NCBI GenBank assembly: GCA_026707665.1
Contig: JAPOWK010000094.1
Location: 55,367 to 119,366 of the forward strand
Length of the DNA: 64,000 nt
Reading direction: 5' to 3'
Source of the DNA: Chloroflexota bacterium
Lineage (GTDB): Bacteria; Chloroflexota; Anaerolineae; Aggregatilineales; Phototrophicaceae
The notes under the pieces are model-generated. The model searched no databases. It saw only the letters and a list, made by a program, of their open reading frames with translations, and was not told the origin of the DNA. Position numbers and translations under genes: made by a program. Shown piece by piece: positions 1-8,083 of the stretch; within the stretch, counting starts at the first letter, position 1, and each line of letters begins with the position of its first letter.

Positions 1-2
1 TC

Positions 3-680
3 TCCAACGGCGGCAGCTACCTAAGCGCCGACCGCACGACCGCCGAATTCAACAGCCCCCAAGGAATCGAAACGCTGCAGCTCTACGCCGATCTGGTCGC
101 CAATGGCGGCACCGACCCCAGCATCAGCGGCTTGGGCGATTTTCCCAGCGGCACCGTTGGCATGGTGATCATGGCGCCCTGGTGGCGCGCCACTCTGCGC
201 GCGGCTGAAGGCATCGACTTCGATACCGAGGTCGGCGTCGCTGAGATCCCGGTTGGACCCAGTGGCGACGCGCCTTCGAGCATCGCCTACACCTGGCTCT
301 TCGCGGTCGACTCCAATTCGCCGAACAAGCCAGCCGCCTGGGACTTCATCCACTGGATGAACGCCGAACACGAAGAAGGGCAAGGCTCAGCCATCGGCGA
401 CTTCCTGGTCAACGCCCTCGGCGCCATTCCCAGCTTTAATCACGATCAAGCCGCTTTCGCCGAATCCATGAGCGATCACTACGTCTCGGCATTCGTCGCT
501 GCCTCCGCCTACGCGCAGCCGGAGCAGATCGTCGCCGGCGGCCAAGAGGTAAAGACGCTGATGCAGGTCGAGATTGAAGCGGTGCTCGCTGGCATGACCA
601 CACCCGAAGACGCTCTCGCCTCCGTGGAAATGCAAGCCAACGCCATCCTCGAAGAACAACGGATGATGATGGAAGAATAG
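3..680 (+). CDS. Carbohydrate ABC transporter substrate-binding protein, 3' part (5' end outside window)
   Basis: The reading frame is open from the window edge and gives about 225 residues of a MalE/UgpB-type extracytoplasmic binding protein. The phrase FNSPQGIETLQLYADL near the start is the usual hinge-region sequence of this family, and WRATLRAAEGIDFDTEVGVAEIPVGP fragments match the second lobe. The signal peptide and first lobe lie upstream of the window. Two MalF/MalG-type permeases follow on the same strand after about 310 bases of repeat-rich DNA, so this is the receptor of that importer. The ligand cannot be told from sequence; the adjacent GNAT and PIG-L genes would fit an amino or N-acetyl sugar, which is inference. 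Confidence 0.85.
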   Translation, partial: SNGGSYLSADRTTAEFNSPQGIETLQLYADLVANGGTDPSISGLGDFPSGTVGMVIMAPWWRATLRAAEGIDFDTEVGVAEIPVGPSGDAPSSIAYTWLFAVDSNSPNKPAAWDFIHWMNAEHEEGQGSAIGDFLVNALGAIPSFNHDQAAFAESMSDHYVSAFVAASAYAQPEQIVAGGQEVKTLMQVEIEAVLAGMTTPEDALASVEMQANAILEEQRMMMEE

Positions 681-751
681 GCCGTCCACAGAATTTCAAA
701 CCAATTTGTAAGGCTTGTCCGCTAGCGGGTCGCGCCACCATGCATCGACTA

Positions 752-795
752 CCCCTTCCCCGACCCCTCCCCGAAGCATCAGGGAGGGGAGCTAA
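752..795. repeat. Family A GC-rich palindromic repeat
   Basis: A C-rich arm and a G-rich arm around CGAAGCATCAGG form a hairpin. The reverse complement matches the repeat at 63146-63189 closely, including the loop GATGCTTCGG. Confidence 0.7.
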
Positions 796-855
796 CTTCA
801 GCGGGCTTGGTGATTCTGTTTGCGATTTCGTGACCAGAAGCAAATCTCGTCGAAG

Positions 856-930
856 CCTTCCCCCCATTGCTATGGGTAGCGTAGACACTAACCTACGGGG
901 GACCTAGGGGGGTAGACCGCGGGCGGTCTA
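856..930. repeat. Composite repeat: family B arms interrupted by an inverted family C core
   Basis: A C-run near 860 and the G-rich segment GGGGGACCTAGGGGGG near 896-911 correspond to the arms of family B (compare 43579-43619 and 56923-56962). Between them lies GCGTAGACACT, the reverse complement of the family C core AGTGTCTACGC. A second small palindrome (TAGACCGC...GCGGTCTA) follows at about 913-930. Confidence 0.55.
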
Positions 931-991
931 GTCGCCCATATTTCCGCCTGTAAGCGGAGGCAGACCTCGCATTGGGTTCGAGAAGATTCTC

Positions 992-1936
992 ATGATAAGA
1001 GTCGCTTCACTCGGCGGCAAACAGGCCTGGCTCCCCGATATCCCCAAGACGCCGCTCATGCGCCGGCGCATGCTCTGGGCCTACGCCTTTGTGGCCGCGC
1101 CCGTTATCGCCCTTGTCGTTTTCCTGCTCGGTCCGATTCTCTTCTCCGGCTGGGTCAGCCTCCACCGCTGGGACATGCTCTCGCCGGTCAACGAAATGCC
1201 CTGGCGCGGCTTGAGCAATTACAGCTACCTGCTCGGCAAAGACCCGGTCTTCATCAAGTCGCTCCGCAATACCTTTTACTTCGCCATCGGCGGCGTCGGC
1301 GCCAACACCATCCTCGGCCTGGGATTCGCCCTCCTGCTCAATAGCCCCCTCCGCGGGCGCGCAATCTGGCGCGTCCTGTATTTTATGCCCGTGATTACGG
1401 CGCCGCTCGCCCTCGCCGTGATGTTCTCCTTCATCTTCGACCGCAACTTCGGCGTCGTGAACAACATCATCACCGGCTTGGGGCTGCCGCGCCAGCCCTT
1501 TCTCAGCGGACCTAACCAGGCGCTGCTGACCCTCGTCTTCATCGCCGTCTATCAATACATCGGCTACTATATTGTGATTTTCCTGGCGGGCTTGCAGGGC
1601 ATTCCCCAGGATTACTACGACGCCGCCCAGGTCGATGGCGCGGGCAGAATCCAGGAATTCCGCTACATCACGCTGCCCTTGCTGCGCCCGGTCATGCTCT
1701 TCGTGGTCGTCACCAATACCATCGGCGCGCTGCAAGTCTTCGATCTCGTCTTCGCCACCACTGGCGGCGCCCCCGCCAATAGCTCCATGACCGTCGTCCT
1801 GCACATGTACAACACCGCCTTCAAATTCAGCCGCATGGGGCGGGCATCGGCGATGGCCTTCATCCTCTTCGCGATCATCATGCTCATTACCATCGCGCAG
1901 GTCCGCCTCTTGCAAGACCGCGCCTACGGGGACTGA
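992..1936 (+). CDS. Carbohydrate ABC transporter permease, MalF/UgpA type
   Basis: A 314-residue inner-membrane permease with six predicted membrane segments, beginning with a long hydrophobic helix at about residues 29-52 (YAFVAAPVIALVVFLLGPIL). The cytoplasmic EAA loop that docks on the ATPase is clear at about residues 208-230 (DYYDAAQVDGAGRIQEFRYI). Length and topology match the family. Its partner permease starts 9 bases after the stop, so the two are co-transcribed and form the membrane channel with the binding protein at 3-680. No ATP-binding subunit is encoded nearby; such systems often share a MsmK/UgpC-type ATPase encoded elsewhere. Confidence 0.9.
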   Translation: MIRVASLGGKQAWLPDIPKTPLMRRRMLWAYAFVAAPVIALVVFLLGPILFSGWVSLHRWDMLSPVNEMPWRGLSNYSYLLGKDPVFIKSLRNTFYFAIGGVGANTILGLGFALLLNSPLRGRAIWRVLYFMPVITAPLALAVMFSFIFDRNFGVVNNIITGLGLPRQPFLSGPNQALLTLVFIAVYQYIGYYIVIFLAGLQGIPQDYYDAAQVDGAGRIQEFRYITLPLLRPVMLFVVVTNTIGALQVFDLVFATTGGAPANSSMTVVLHMYNTAFKFSRMGRASAMAFILFAIIMLITIAQVRLLQDRAYGD

Positions 1937-1944
1937 CAGCCGCC

Positions 1945-2784
1945 ATGAGAGACGAGTCTTCCTTCCTGCAGCCGCTCGGCGCCGCGCTCAAAAGCCTCAT
2001 CCTGGTCGCGGGCGCCTTCATCATGGTCTTCCCCTTCATCTGGATGATCATCGCCTCGCTGATGACCGCCGGCGAGATTCAATTGCGCCCGCCGGTCTGG
2101 CTGCCAGCCGAGCCGCAATTCCACAACTACACCGAATTGCCGCAAAAGATCCCCATCGCGCGGCTCTACTTCAATAGCCTCTTCACGTCCGCTCTCATCG
2201 TCTTTGGCGTCCTGCTCAGCAGCTCGCTCGCCGGTTTCGCCTTCGCCAAATACCGGTTCCCGGGCCGAGAGTTCCTCTTCTATCTCATCCTCGCCACCAT
2301 GATGATCCCCTTCTTCGTCACGCTGATTCCAGTCTTCTTCATCGTGCGCCAGCTCGGCTGGATCGATACCTATCAAGGCCTGGTCGTGCCCGGTTTGACC
2401 TCCGCCTACGGCATCTTCTTGATGCGGCAGTTCATTATCACGCTGCCCGATGAACTCATCGACGCCGCCCGCATCGACGGCGCCTCCGAACTGCGCATCT
2501 TCTGGCGCATCATCGTCCCCCTCGTCAAACCGGCCCTCGCCACCCTCGGCACCTTCACCTTCATCGGCGCCTGGAATAACTTCCTCTGGCCCCTGCTCGT
2601 GCTCAACAGCCGCGAGCTCATGACGCTGCCGCTCGGCATCAATTCGATGAAGAGCCTTTACGCCGACAACACCAACCTGCTAATGGCCGGCACCGCTGTC
2701 GCCGTCCTCCCGATGCTGATTGTCTTCATTTTCCTGCAGCGATACTTCATCCAGGGCATCGCCCTGACCGGCTTGAAAGGATAA
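1945..2784 (+). CDS. Carbohydrate ABC transporter permease, MalG/UgpE type
   Basis: A 279-residue permease with six hydrophobic segments. The EAA motif ELIDAARIDGASELRIFWRI lies at about residues 170-190, and the C-terminal end IQGIALTGLKG is typical of the MalG group. It forms the heterodimeric channel with the permease just upstream. The stop is followed within 8 bases by the start of the acetyltransferase gene, so transporter and enzyme genes probably share one transcript. Confidence 0.9.
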   Translation: MRDESSFLQPLGAALKSLILVAGAFIMVFPFIWMIIASLMTAGEIQLRPPVWLPAEPQFHNYTELPQKIPIARLYFNSLFTSALIVFGVLLSSSLAGFAFAKYRFPGREFLFYLILATMMIPFFVTLIPVFFIVRQLGWIDTYQGLVVPGLTSAYGIFLMRQFIITLPDELIDAARIDGASELRIFWRIIVPLVKPALATLGTFTFIGAWNNFLWPLLVLNSRELMTLPLGINSMKSLYADNTNLLMAGTAVAVLPMLIVFIFLQRYFIQGIALTGLKG

Positions 2785-2791
2785 ATGCCCC

Positions 2792-3733
2792 ATGCTGATA
2801 CGACCCTATCAAGGCAAAGACGAAAGCGATCTGCTTGCTGTCTGGAATCAGGCGATGCCGGCCGACCGCATCAACGCGAGCCTCTTCCGGACGCAGGTCT
2901 TGCTCGATCCCAACTTCCATCCCGACTACGTTCCGGTCGCGATCGAGGACGGGCGCGTGGTCGGCTTCATCCTTTGCCTCTGTCGGCAGGTGCCTTACTT
3001 CCTGCAAGGTATGGATGAAAGTGAAGCCTGGATCAGCGCATTCGGCGTCCATCCTGATTACCGTCGGCGCGGCATTGGGACGGCATTATTCGAAAACATC
3101 GTTGACAAGCTGCGCGCCGACGGCCGTTCACTCGTTGACATCTCGCCCTACGTGCCCAATTACTTTGTGCCCGGCGTCGACACCAGTGCCTATCCCGATA
3201 GCATTCGCTTCCTGCACGAGCGCATCGGTTTCCAGACGCTTTACCACGCCATCAGCATGGGCAACGACCTGACTGACTTCTGCGTCCCCGCGGAAATCCA
3301 GGCGCACATCGATCGCGCCGAAGCCGAAGAAGGCTTGGCCATCCGCCCCATCGAAGCGGCCGATATCCCCGATCTCATGCCCTTCCTGGTCGAGCATTTT
3401 GGCTGGGACTGGTTCCGACACGCCCAGAGCTATCTGCTCGAATATTTCGGCGACAGCCCCCACCGCATCTGCTTCTTGGTCGCGCGCGAACAAGGCGAGG
3501 TGGTCGGCTTCTGCCAGCAGCGCAACGAACGCTACGGTCCCTTCGGCGTCCGCCCCGATTGCCGCAATCGCGGCATCGGTCGTATGCTGCTCTTCAAATG
3601 CCTCGAAGCCATGGCGGCGAAGCACGTCTTCTATGCCTACTTCTTATGGACAGACGAGAACGCCGCGCGGCTCTACGCCCTCGCCGGCTTCAAGCGCCGT
3701 CGCGAATTCGCCGTCATGCGCAAGACGCTTTAA
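2792..3733 (+). CDS. Tandem GNAT-domain N-acetyltransferase
   Basis: A 313-residue protein with two GNAT folds. Each has an intact acetyl-CoA binding motif A: GVHPDYRRRGIG at about residues 85-96 and GVRPDCRNRGIG at about 251-262. Both halves appear competent, unlike many tandem GNATs in which one has decayed. No signal peptide is present, so it is cytosolic. It lies in one operon with a sugar importer and a PIG-L deacetylase. Length and architecture resemble MshD of mycothiol synthesis, but tandem GNATs are common, so the substrate is left open. An amino-sugar derivative or another small amine is plausible. Confidence 0.8.
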   Translation: MLIRPYQGKDESDLLAVWNQAMPADRINASLFRTQVLLDPNFHPDYVPVAIEDGRVVGFILCLCRQVPYFLQGMDESEAWISAFGVHPDYRRRGIGTALFENIVDKLRADGRSLVDISPYVPNYFVPGVDTSAYPDSIRFLHERIGFQTLYHAISMGNDLTDFCVPAEIQAHIDRAEAEEGLAIRPIEAADIPDLMPFLVEHFGWDWFRHAQSYLLEYFGDSPHRICFLVAREQGEVVGFCQQRNERYGPFGVRPDCRNRGIGRMLLFKCLEAMAAKHVFYAYFLWTDENAARLYALAGFKRRREFAVMRKTL

Positions 3734-3755
3734 TCAAAGAATAGGAGTTTCAATA

Positions 3756-4460
3756 ATGGCTGGACATCTGATGGTTGTAGGCGGGCATATCTCCGATGCC
3801 GAGAATATGGCGGGCGCCGTCATGCTCAAACACAAGAAAGCCGGCTGGGATATCACGATCGTGCACGCCACCACGGGCGAAAAGGGACACCCCACGCTCA
3901 GCGCCGAAGACTACCTGGTCATGCGCCTCGCAGACGCGCGCGCCTCGGCAGAATTCATCGGCGCAAATATGGAACTGCTGCCTTACGGCGATGGCGAGCT
4001 GCCCGTGGACGACGCGGCGATCTGGCTCATGGCTGATCTCATCCGCAAGTACAAGCCTTCCCTCATCATCACGCATTGGAAGGGCAGCTTCCACATTGAC
4101 CACAACAACACCCACGATGTCGTGACGCAAGCCCTTTTCCGCGCCGGCTTGCCCGCCTTTGAACGCGAACACCCCGCTCACTCGCCGCGCGCCCTGCTCT
4201 TCTCCGAAAACTGGGAAGATATGGAAGGTTATAATGCCGATATCTACCTCGATGTCAGCGATGTCTTTGATGACTACCTCGCGCTGCTCAAGACGCATGC
4301 GCTCATGCGCGAGGGTTATTCCAGCTTCCGCTATTGGGATTACTACAAGGCATTGGGCGAAGCCCGCGGCGCTCTCGGCGGCTTCGACCGCGCCGTGACG
4401 CTGATGCGCCCGCGCAGCCTCTATTCCTTCGAGCGCCAGCCCGGTCTCCTGCTCGACTGA
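3756..4460 (+). CDS. PIG-L (LmbE-like) family deacetylase with altered active-site motif
   Basis: A 234-residue zinc-dependent N-deacetylase-type protein. The start ATG at 3756 follows the ribosome site ATAGGAG at 3741-3747; the frame is open further upstream but that part overlaps the GNAT gene. The family motif AHPDD is replaced by G-H11-I-S13-D14, so the zinc ligands His and Asp are kept while the Asp that acts as general base in MshB is Ser. The third ligand region is present as H107-WKGSF-H113-ID-H116. The context suggests it acts on the same amino or acetamido compound as the neighbouring acetyltransferase. Catalysis may be altered or rely on another residue. Confidence 0.8.
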   Translation: MAGHLMVVGGHISDAENMAGAVMLKHKKAGWDITIVHATTGEKGHPTLSAEDYLVMRLADARASAEFIGANMELLPYGDGELPVDDAAIWLMADLIRKYKPSLIITHWKGSFHIDHNNTHDVVTQALFRAGLPAFEREHPAHSPRALLFSENWEDMEGYNADIYLDVSDVFDDYLALLKTHALMREGYSSFRYWDYYKALGEARGALGGFDRAVTLMRPRSLYSFERQPGLLLD

Positions 4461-5050
4461 TTGCGCCGCCGTCCATAACAGTCTACCCCCACGCGGTCCC
4501 CCCCGAATCAACGAGGGGGAAGACCGTTACGACTCGGCGGGTTGGGTCGGCCGCCACTGTGCTCTCAGTTGTTCCAGCGTAACCATACCGACTGAAGATG
4601 CATTCTATCACGCCGCTGTCGAAGGGTTTAAAGCACAAAGTGACGATATCGCGAACAATCGCTCATTTACACACAATCTCACATGGAGGCAATTTGCAGG
4701 CCGGAAAAGGCCGAAAGTTGACAGGCTCAAATTGGGCGCTACTTAATGCTGTGGCTGTAGCTATGCGCGATCCGCCGGATGTCGGTGACACGCAGTAGGC
4801 TTTGAGGCGACGCCTTTTGCGCACTGCGCGCGAGCTTCTGCGGGCCCTTCTTGCCACTACTTGATTGAAGGAGATCGGAGGGAAAAAGACGGACGAGCTC
4901 TTCTTCTATGCCGTCGCGCTGGCTGACCTTAAGCGCGTGATCGCCCGCGCCGGCGGAAAAGCGCGCATCGCAGATCGCGTGCCCGTTGAGAAACCGGCGT
5001 CTCTTCTTAATTTCGCTGAATCGCGCTCAACCCCATAGAAGCCTAAACGA
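4461..5050. other. Intergenic with possible gene debris
   Basis: A family B-like palindrome lies at 4494-4525. From TTG 4865 to the TAG at 5036 the plus strand has an open frame of about 57 codons with plausible composition (DELFFYAVALADLKRVIARA) and an AAGGAG-like stretch overlapping its start. No family was recognised; it may be the remnant of a lost gene. The rest of the gap shows nothing I can support. Confidence 0.35.
4494..4525. repeat. Family B-like palindrome
   Basis: CGGTCCCCCCC and GAGGGGGAAGACCG arms enclose GAATCAAC. The arrangement matches the reverse complement of the family B segments at 43579 and 56923. Confidence 0.5.
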
Positions 5051-5632
5051 CTAACTGCCGTAATCAAATTTCAAGTGGCTCGGCAAACTGTGTGTGCGAT
5101 GCACATCTGCCAAACGTCTCCAATTCTCATCCATCCAGCCATCGCTGCCGGTACAACCAATCTTCTGAACTGTGTTGGCTCGCAGGTGGATCGACACGTG
5201 AGCTGGATACGACCGCCTGCCGTAGTCGTCTGTCATCCGTACATGTCCGCGAAACTCCAGGTCTTTCTTCATAGTCCTCCGAATGGAACAGAGGATCTTG
5301 TAGACAACTTCTTGCGCGATCAGTTCGTTGGGCACCACCATCCACGGATGGAAGTTGTACGCGACAAGAACCGCATCGCCCTCATCTTCGACTGACCGAA
5401 TATCAATCTTCGGATAACGCATTCTGACCAAGGAGCGCACCGTAGATTCCAGTGACGGCGTCGGCGCTGGCACGATCCCGCCATTAGGCTGGGTTAGAGA
5501 GATGATGCCGACAATGATAAGCGCGAAGGCAAACAATCCACCAATCATGACCAATGCCTTGCCAATGACAGCGGACACAAGATACAAGCAGCCGGAGCCG
5601 CGCTGTGTCTTACGCTTCTGCTTATTCATCAT
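5051..5632 (-). CDS. Hypothetical membrane-anchored protein
   Basis: No family recognised. The ATG at 5632 gives about 193 residues. The N terminus is very basic (MMNKQKRKTQRG), and a single hydrophobic segment (SAVIGKALVMIGGLFAFALIIVGII) follows at about residues 20-45. A short Pro/Thr linker (APTPS) leads to a soluble domain of about 130 residues that should lie outside the membrane. The frame is open 15 codons further upstream, but the double ATG with a GAG five bases before it is the better start. It is followed upstream by another exported-protein gene in the same direction, and both belong to the secreted-protein region. Confidence 0.6.
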   Translation of the reverse strand: MMNKQKRKTQRGSGCLYLVSAVIGKALVMIGGLFAFALIIVGIISLTQPNGGIVPAPTPSLESTVRSLVRMRYPKIDIRSVEDEGDAVLVAYNFHPWMVVPNELIAQEVVYKILCSIRRTMKKDLEFRGHVRMTDDYGRRSYPAHVSIHLRANTVQKIGCTGSDGWMDENWRRLADVHRTHSLPSHLKFDYGS

Positions 5633-5695
5633 TGATCTCGTTCCATCTGTTGAACGCAATTGAAAAGCAACTCTCATCCCGGTATCGGTACATGC

Positions 5696-6790
5696 TTAGC
5701 CCGTGTATCCTCGGATGGCAGCTTGTGCGTCTCGGGCCGCCTTACGGCAGAGGTCGTGGTCATATTCACCGGTCGCCGGCACATGGTCATCGCCATGCAA
5801 GTGACATGCCTCATGAGACAACATGGCGGCCCCATCGATTGGCGAGAGGCTGCCGTATTCGTATGGAGGATAGAACATACAGACTTCCGCCCAGATATTT
5901 CGTGAACCAGCTCTGACAAAGGCCCAACAAGTAAAGTGGTCTGGCTCGTCGTGCACTTCGATGATCGCATCGGCGGCTGACAACACGTATTCATACCAGT
6001 GTGGCGCCTTCGATTGCATCACAGCGAGCGTGGACTCTACGCCCCGCACGAACTTGGGCGAGCCTTCAATGCGGATGGGATACCTTGTGGATGCAGACGG
6101 CCCGGTCTGTACCGCCCCGGGGCACTCATTCCGCTGGTAAGCCCAATAGCCGTCGATCCACTCCTCGTCGATCGTGCATTGTCGATTCACGAAACAACAG
6201 TTGTCGATGTCTGATGGCGCACTCGTTGTCGGCGCGATGTACCTTGCGTCGAGAAATCTGTTGGGAGCCGGCGCTCGGACCCGTTCCGTAACGGCCAACC
6301 AGCCTAGGCTGATTTTCAGCCAGCACCATTTCACGCCGACGGTTTTTTCGATTATGGTGAAGGTATCGCCCGCTTGGGCGCTCGCCACCACCGGACTGCT
6401 CGTCGTGGGAGACTCGCGGATATTCATCGCGCCACTAATGACCGCCGTTTCCCCCTTCAAGCAGAGCGGCTGCCCTGCGCCCGTCGCTTCTCTGTGTACT
6501 CCAATGAATGTATCGCTAATCACCTGCGGATCGTAAATCAGCCAGCCTTCATTCGTTTGCAGCCAGCAACTCCCGTTTGAGCGTCTCACGTTAGTGATCC
6601 TGAAACCTTCTCCCATCGCCGTATTCCTTACGAAGGCTCCACTTGCATCTGCTGCAGCTCTGATCGTCGCCGGCTCACGGGTGTATACCACTTGATCCGA
6701 ATAACAACCCGCTGCGCTCGCCGCCGGCGAAACGGTAGCGACAAACAGCATCGCGCAGAGCAAGGTTAGCAATATAAGTCTTTCACTCAT
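5696..6790 (-). CDS. Secreted SH3b-domain protein with metzincin-like zinc motif
   Basis: A 364-residue protein with a clear signal peptide (MSERLILLTLLCAMLFVATV then ASA). Two bacterial SH3-like domains follow at about residues 33-90 (AGFVRNT/GEGFRI and CWLQTNEGWL) and 110-170 (MNIRESP, CWLKISLGWLAV). A Cys-rich segment near residues 200-225 (DNCCFVNRQC) precedes a C-terminal domain with HEACHLHGDDH at 326-336, which fits HExxHxxGxxH. That pattern gives three His zinc ligands and a catalytic Glu in metzincins. SH3b domains usually bind cell-wall peptides, so an extracellular peptidase is a reasonable but unproven reading. The motif sits 29 residues from the C terminus, leaving little room for a metzincin Met-turn. 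Confidence 0.65.
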   Translation of the reverse strand: MSERLILLTLLCAMLFVATVSPAASAAGCYSDQVVYTREPATIRAAADASGAFVRNTAMGEGFRITNVRRSNGSCWLQTNEGWLIYDPQVISDTFIGVHREATGAGQPLCLKGETAVISGAMNIRESPTTSSPVVASAQAGDTFTIIEKTVGVKWCWLKISLGWLAVTERVRAPAPNRFLDARYIAPTTSAPSDIDNCCFVNRQCTIDEEWIDGYWAYQRNECPGAVQTGPSASTRYPIRIEGSPKFVRGVESTLAVMQSKAPHWYEYVLSAADAIIEVHDEPDHFTCWAFVRAGSRNIWAEVCMFYPPYEYGSLSPIDGAAMLSHEACHLHGDDHVPATGEYDHDLCRKAARDAQAAIRGYTG

Positions 6791-6897
6791 TTTCTACCGC
6801 TACTTAACCCAATAGCAAGGCTATATACAGCACTAAAGCGCGACGGGCGACGCGATTGGTCGCTGCCAAGCAGTCATCTATCAATTCCCCGCGCTTC

Positions 6898-6928
6898 AGG
6901 ACCCCGACTAGCGGGGTCTTCTGTTTTG
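6898..6928 (+). terminator. Rho-independent terminator-like hairpin
   Basis: GACCCCG (6900-6906) pairs perfectly with CGGGGTC (6912-6918) around a 5-base loop, and TTCTGTTTT follows on the plus strand. The neighbouring genes are both on the minus strand, where no T-run follows the stem. It may therefore block antisense transcription or act weakly after the 6942-7775 gene. Confidence 0.5.
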
Positions 6929-6941
6929 CGCGGGCTGCAGG

Positions 6942-7775
6942 TTAGTTCCCGATGCACTTATTGATGAATTTCTGGCGCCATCCCATGCGTTCCGCGATGG
7001 TGTCGCGTTTCTTCGCGTCTATCCCCCATTCAATGTAGGAATAGCAGGAAGCGTCATTTGACACCACCATTATGACGAGCGCCTCCTCACCAGCGGGATC
7101 ATCCCATACTGGCGACTTCACCGTCAGCCGCTCCGTGCTGTCGGCTGGCTCCCCTGGCGCTTGCTGCGGGTCTTCGGGATACTCGCCGCCGATGCACTTA
7201 TTGATGAATTTCTGGCGCCATCCCATACGTTCCGCGATGGTGTCGCGTCTGTTCGCGTCTATTCCCCATTCGATGTAGGAATAGCAACTAGGGTCATCCG
7301 CCTGGACAAGCAGCACCAGTTCCTCCTCACCATCCGGCGCGTCCCAAATCGGCGATCGCGCGGTCAGCGCCTCCTCAGCGGCCGGCTCGTCTGTGACGGG
7401 TTCAGCCGGCTCGGAGTCGTCAGTCGTATCCGCCATGTCGCCTAAGATAAACTCACCACTGAGCAACTGGCCGATCTCCGCCATGATGTCAGGATTTGTG
7501 GTCGCATACATGGTGAAGCGCCACCCTTCTAGCGCGGCCTCGTCAACCGTAAAGCATTGCAGAACTGGAAATCTGATCCAGTCACCCAGAGTCGCATTGC
7601 CGCCGATCATCACGTTGTCGATTTCTTGGTTGACGGCAATCGCATACGCCAACAATAGGGTGCCGCTGACGGACTTATCGGTGATGTCGTCGCAATCCCA
7701 TTCGATCTGTGCGCCGGCGGAAACGGTGGCCGCCACTATGAGAGTGACAACGAACAGAATACGTGCAAACAGCAT
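6942..7775 (-). CDS. Secreted protein with a duplicated ~57-residue C-terminal domain
   Basis: A 277-residue protein with a signal peptide (MLFARILFVVTLIVAATVSAG) and ribosome site AAAGG upstream. The N-terminal part (about 25-115) is unrecognised. After an acidic linker come two near-identical units at about residues 138-195 and 219-276. Each starts SPxWDxPxGEExLV and ends MGWRQKFINKCIG, with a CYSYIEWGID core and paired cysteines. The duplication is visible in the DNA as long direct repeats 240 bases apart (6951 and 7191 onward), so it is recent or maintained by conversion. The function is unknown; the export signal and neighbours suggest a surface or extracellular role. Confidence 0.7.
   Translation of the reverse strand: MLFARILFVVTLIVAATVSAGAQIEWDCDDITDKSVSGTLLLAYAIAVNQEIDNVMIGGNATLGDWIRFPVLQCFTVDEAALEGWRFTMYATTNPDIMAEIGQLLSGEFILGDMADTTDDSEPAEPVTDEPAAEEALTARSPIWDAPDGEEELVLLVQADDPSCYSYIEWGIDANRRDTIAERMGWRQKFINKCIGGEYPEDPQQAPGEPADSTERLTVKSPVWDDPAGEEALVIMVVSNDASCYSYIEWGIDAKKRDTIAERMGWRQKFINKCIGN
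6951..7260. repeat. Intragenic direct repeat, 240-base offset
   Basis: The segment starting GATGCACTTATTGATGAA at 6951 recurs at 7191 with very few mismatches over more than 60 bases, and similarity continues beyond. It encodes the duplicated C-terminal unit of the secreted protein. Confidence 0.8.
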
Positions 7776-7879
7776 GATGCTACCTTTCGATTACCTTATG
7801 AGAAGAAGTGAATCAACCGATATTCCAGACAATGCTCAATTCCCAACCTACCGCCGCCCTTCATAGAAAGCGAATTCGC

Positions 7880-8074
7880 TCAAAATAATCCAGGTTGCAC
7901 CAAGGCCGCTGCGATTAACACTGCGCTCGTGAGAACCAAAAGCCAAACTAGAGTCACCAGATGCCATTCGTCGATGTTGAGGCTCGAAAACTTGCGCTTC
8001 TTCTTCTTTCTCACCGCGGACTCCCATTTCACTCGATAGAAAGAGACATATACGGAATAAATCGCATCCTCCAA
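7880..8074 (-). CDS. Small putative membrane protein (64 aa)
   Basis: The frame opens with TTG at about 8074. The sequence has a basic middle (VRKKKKRKF) and one hydrophobic segment at about residues 40-60 (VTLVWLLVLTSAVLIAAAL). It starts 9 bases downstream of the end of the large LRR gene on the same strand, and GGAGG overlaps the first codons rather than preceding them. The tail-anchored layout is plausible, but the weak start makes this uncertain. No family recognised. Confidence 0.35.
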   Translation of the reverse strand: MEDAIYSVYVSFYRVKWESAVRKKKKRKFSSLNIDEWHLVTLVWLLVLTSAVLIAAALVQPGLF

Positions 8075-8083
8075 GTCAGCGCC

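Larger units (their letters stand above)
681..991. other. Intergenic, repeat-filled
   Basis: There is no credible gene in this gap. It contains the motif AAGGCTTGTCCG (about 709-720), which recurs near 57256, a family A palindrome at 752-795 and a composite family B/C palindrome at 856-930. The gap separates the binding-protein gene from its permeases. Confidence 0.6.

Noticed and set aside
1007..1915. Long minus-strand frame opposite the first permease
   Set aside because: It is Asp/Glu/Gly/His-rich with no domain and mirrors high-GC third-position bias. The plus-strand permease is unmistakable. The same applies to similar long antisense frames under the other transporter, amidohydrolase, SDR and GlgX genes.
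2792..4460. A mycothiol biosynthesis pair (MshD/MshB)
   Set aside because: The architectures match superficially, but there is no MshA or MshC gene, the PIG-L active site differs and the context is a sugar importer. Reported only as a possibility.
4598..4798. 66-codon plus-strand frame after the PIG-L gene
   Set aside because: Low-complexity, no ribosome site and no similarity to anything recognised. An opposite-strand frame of similar length overlaps it.
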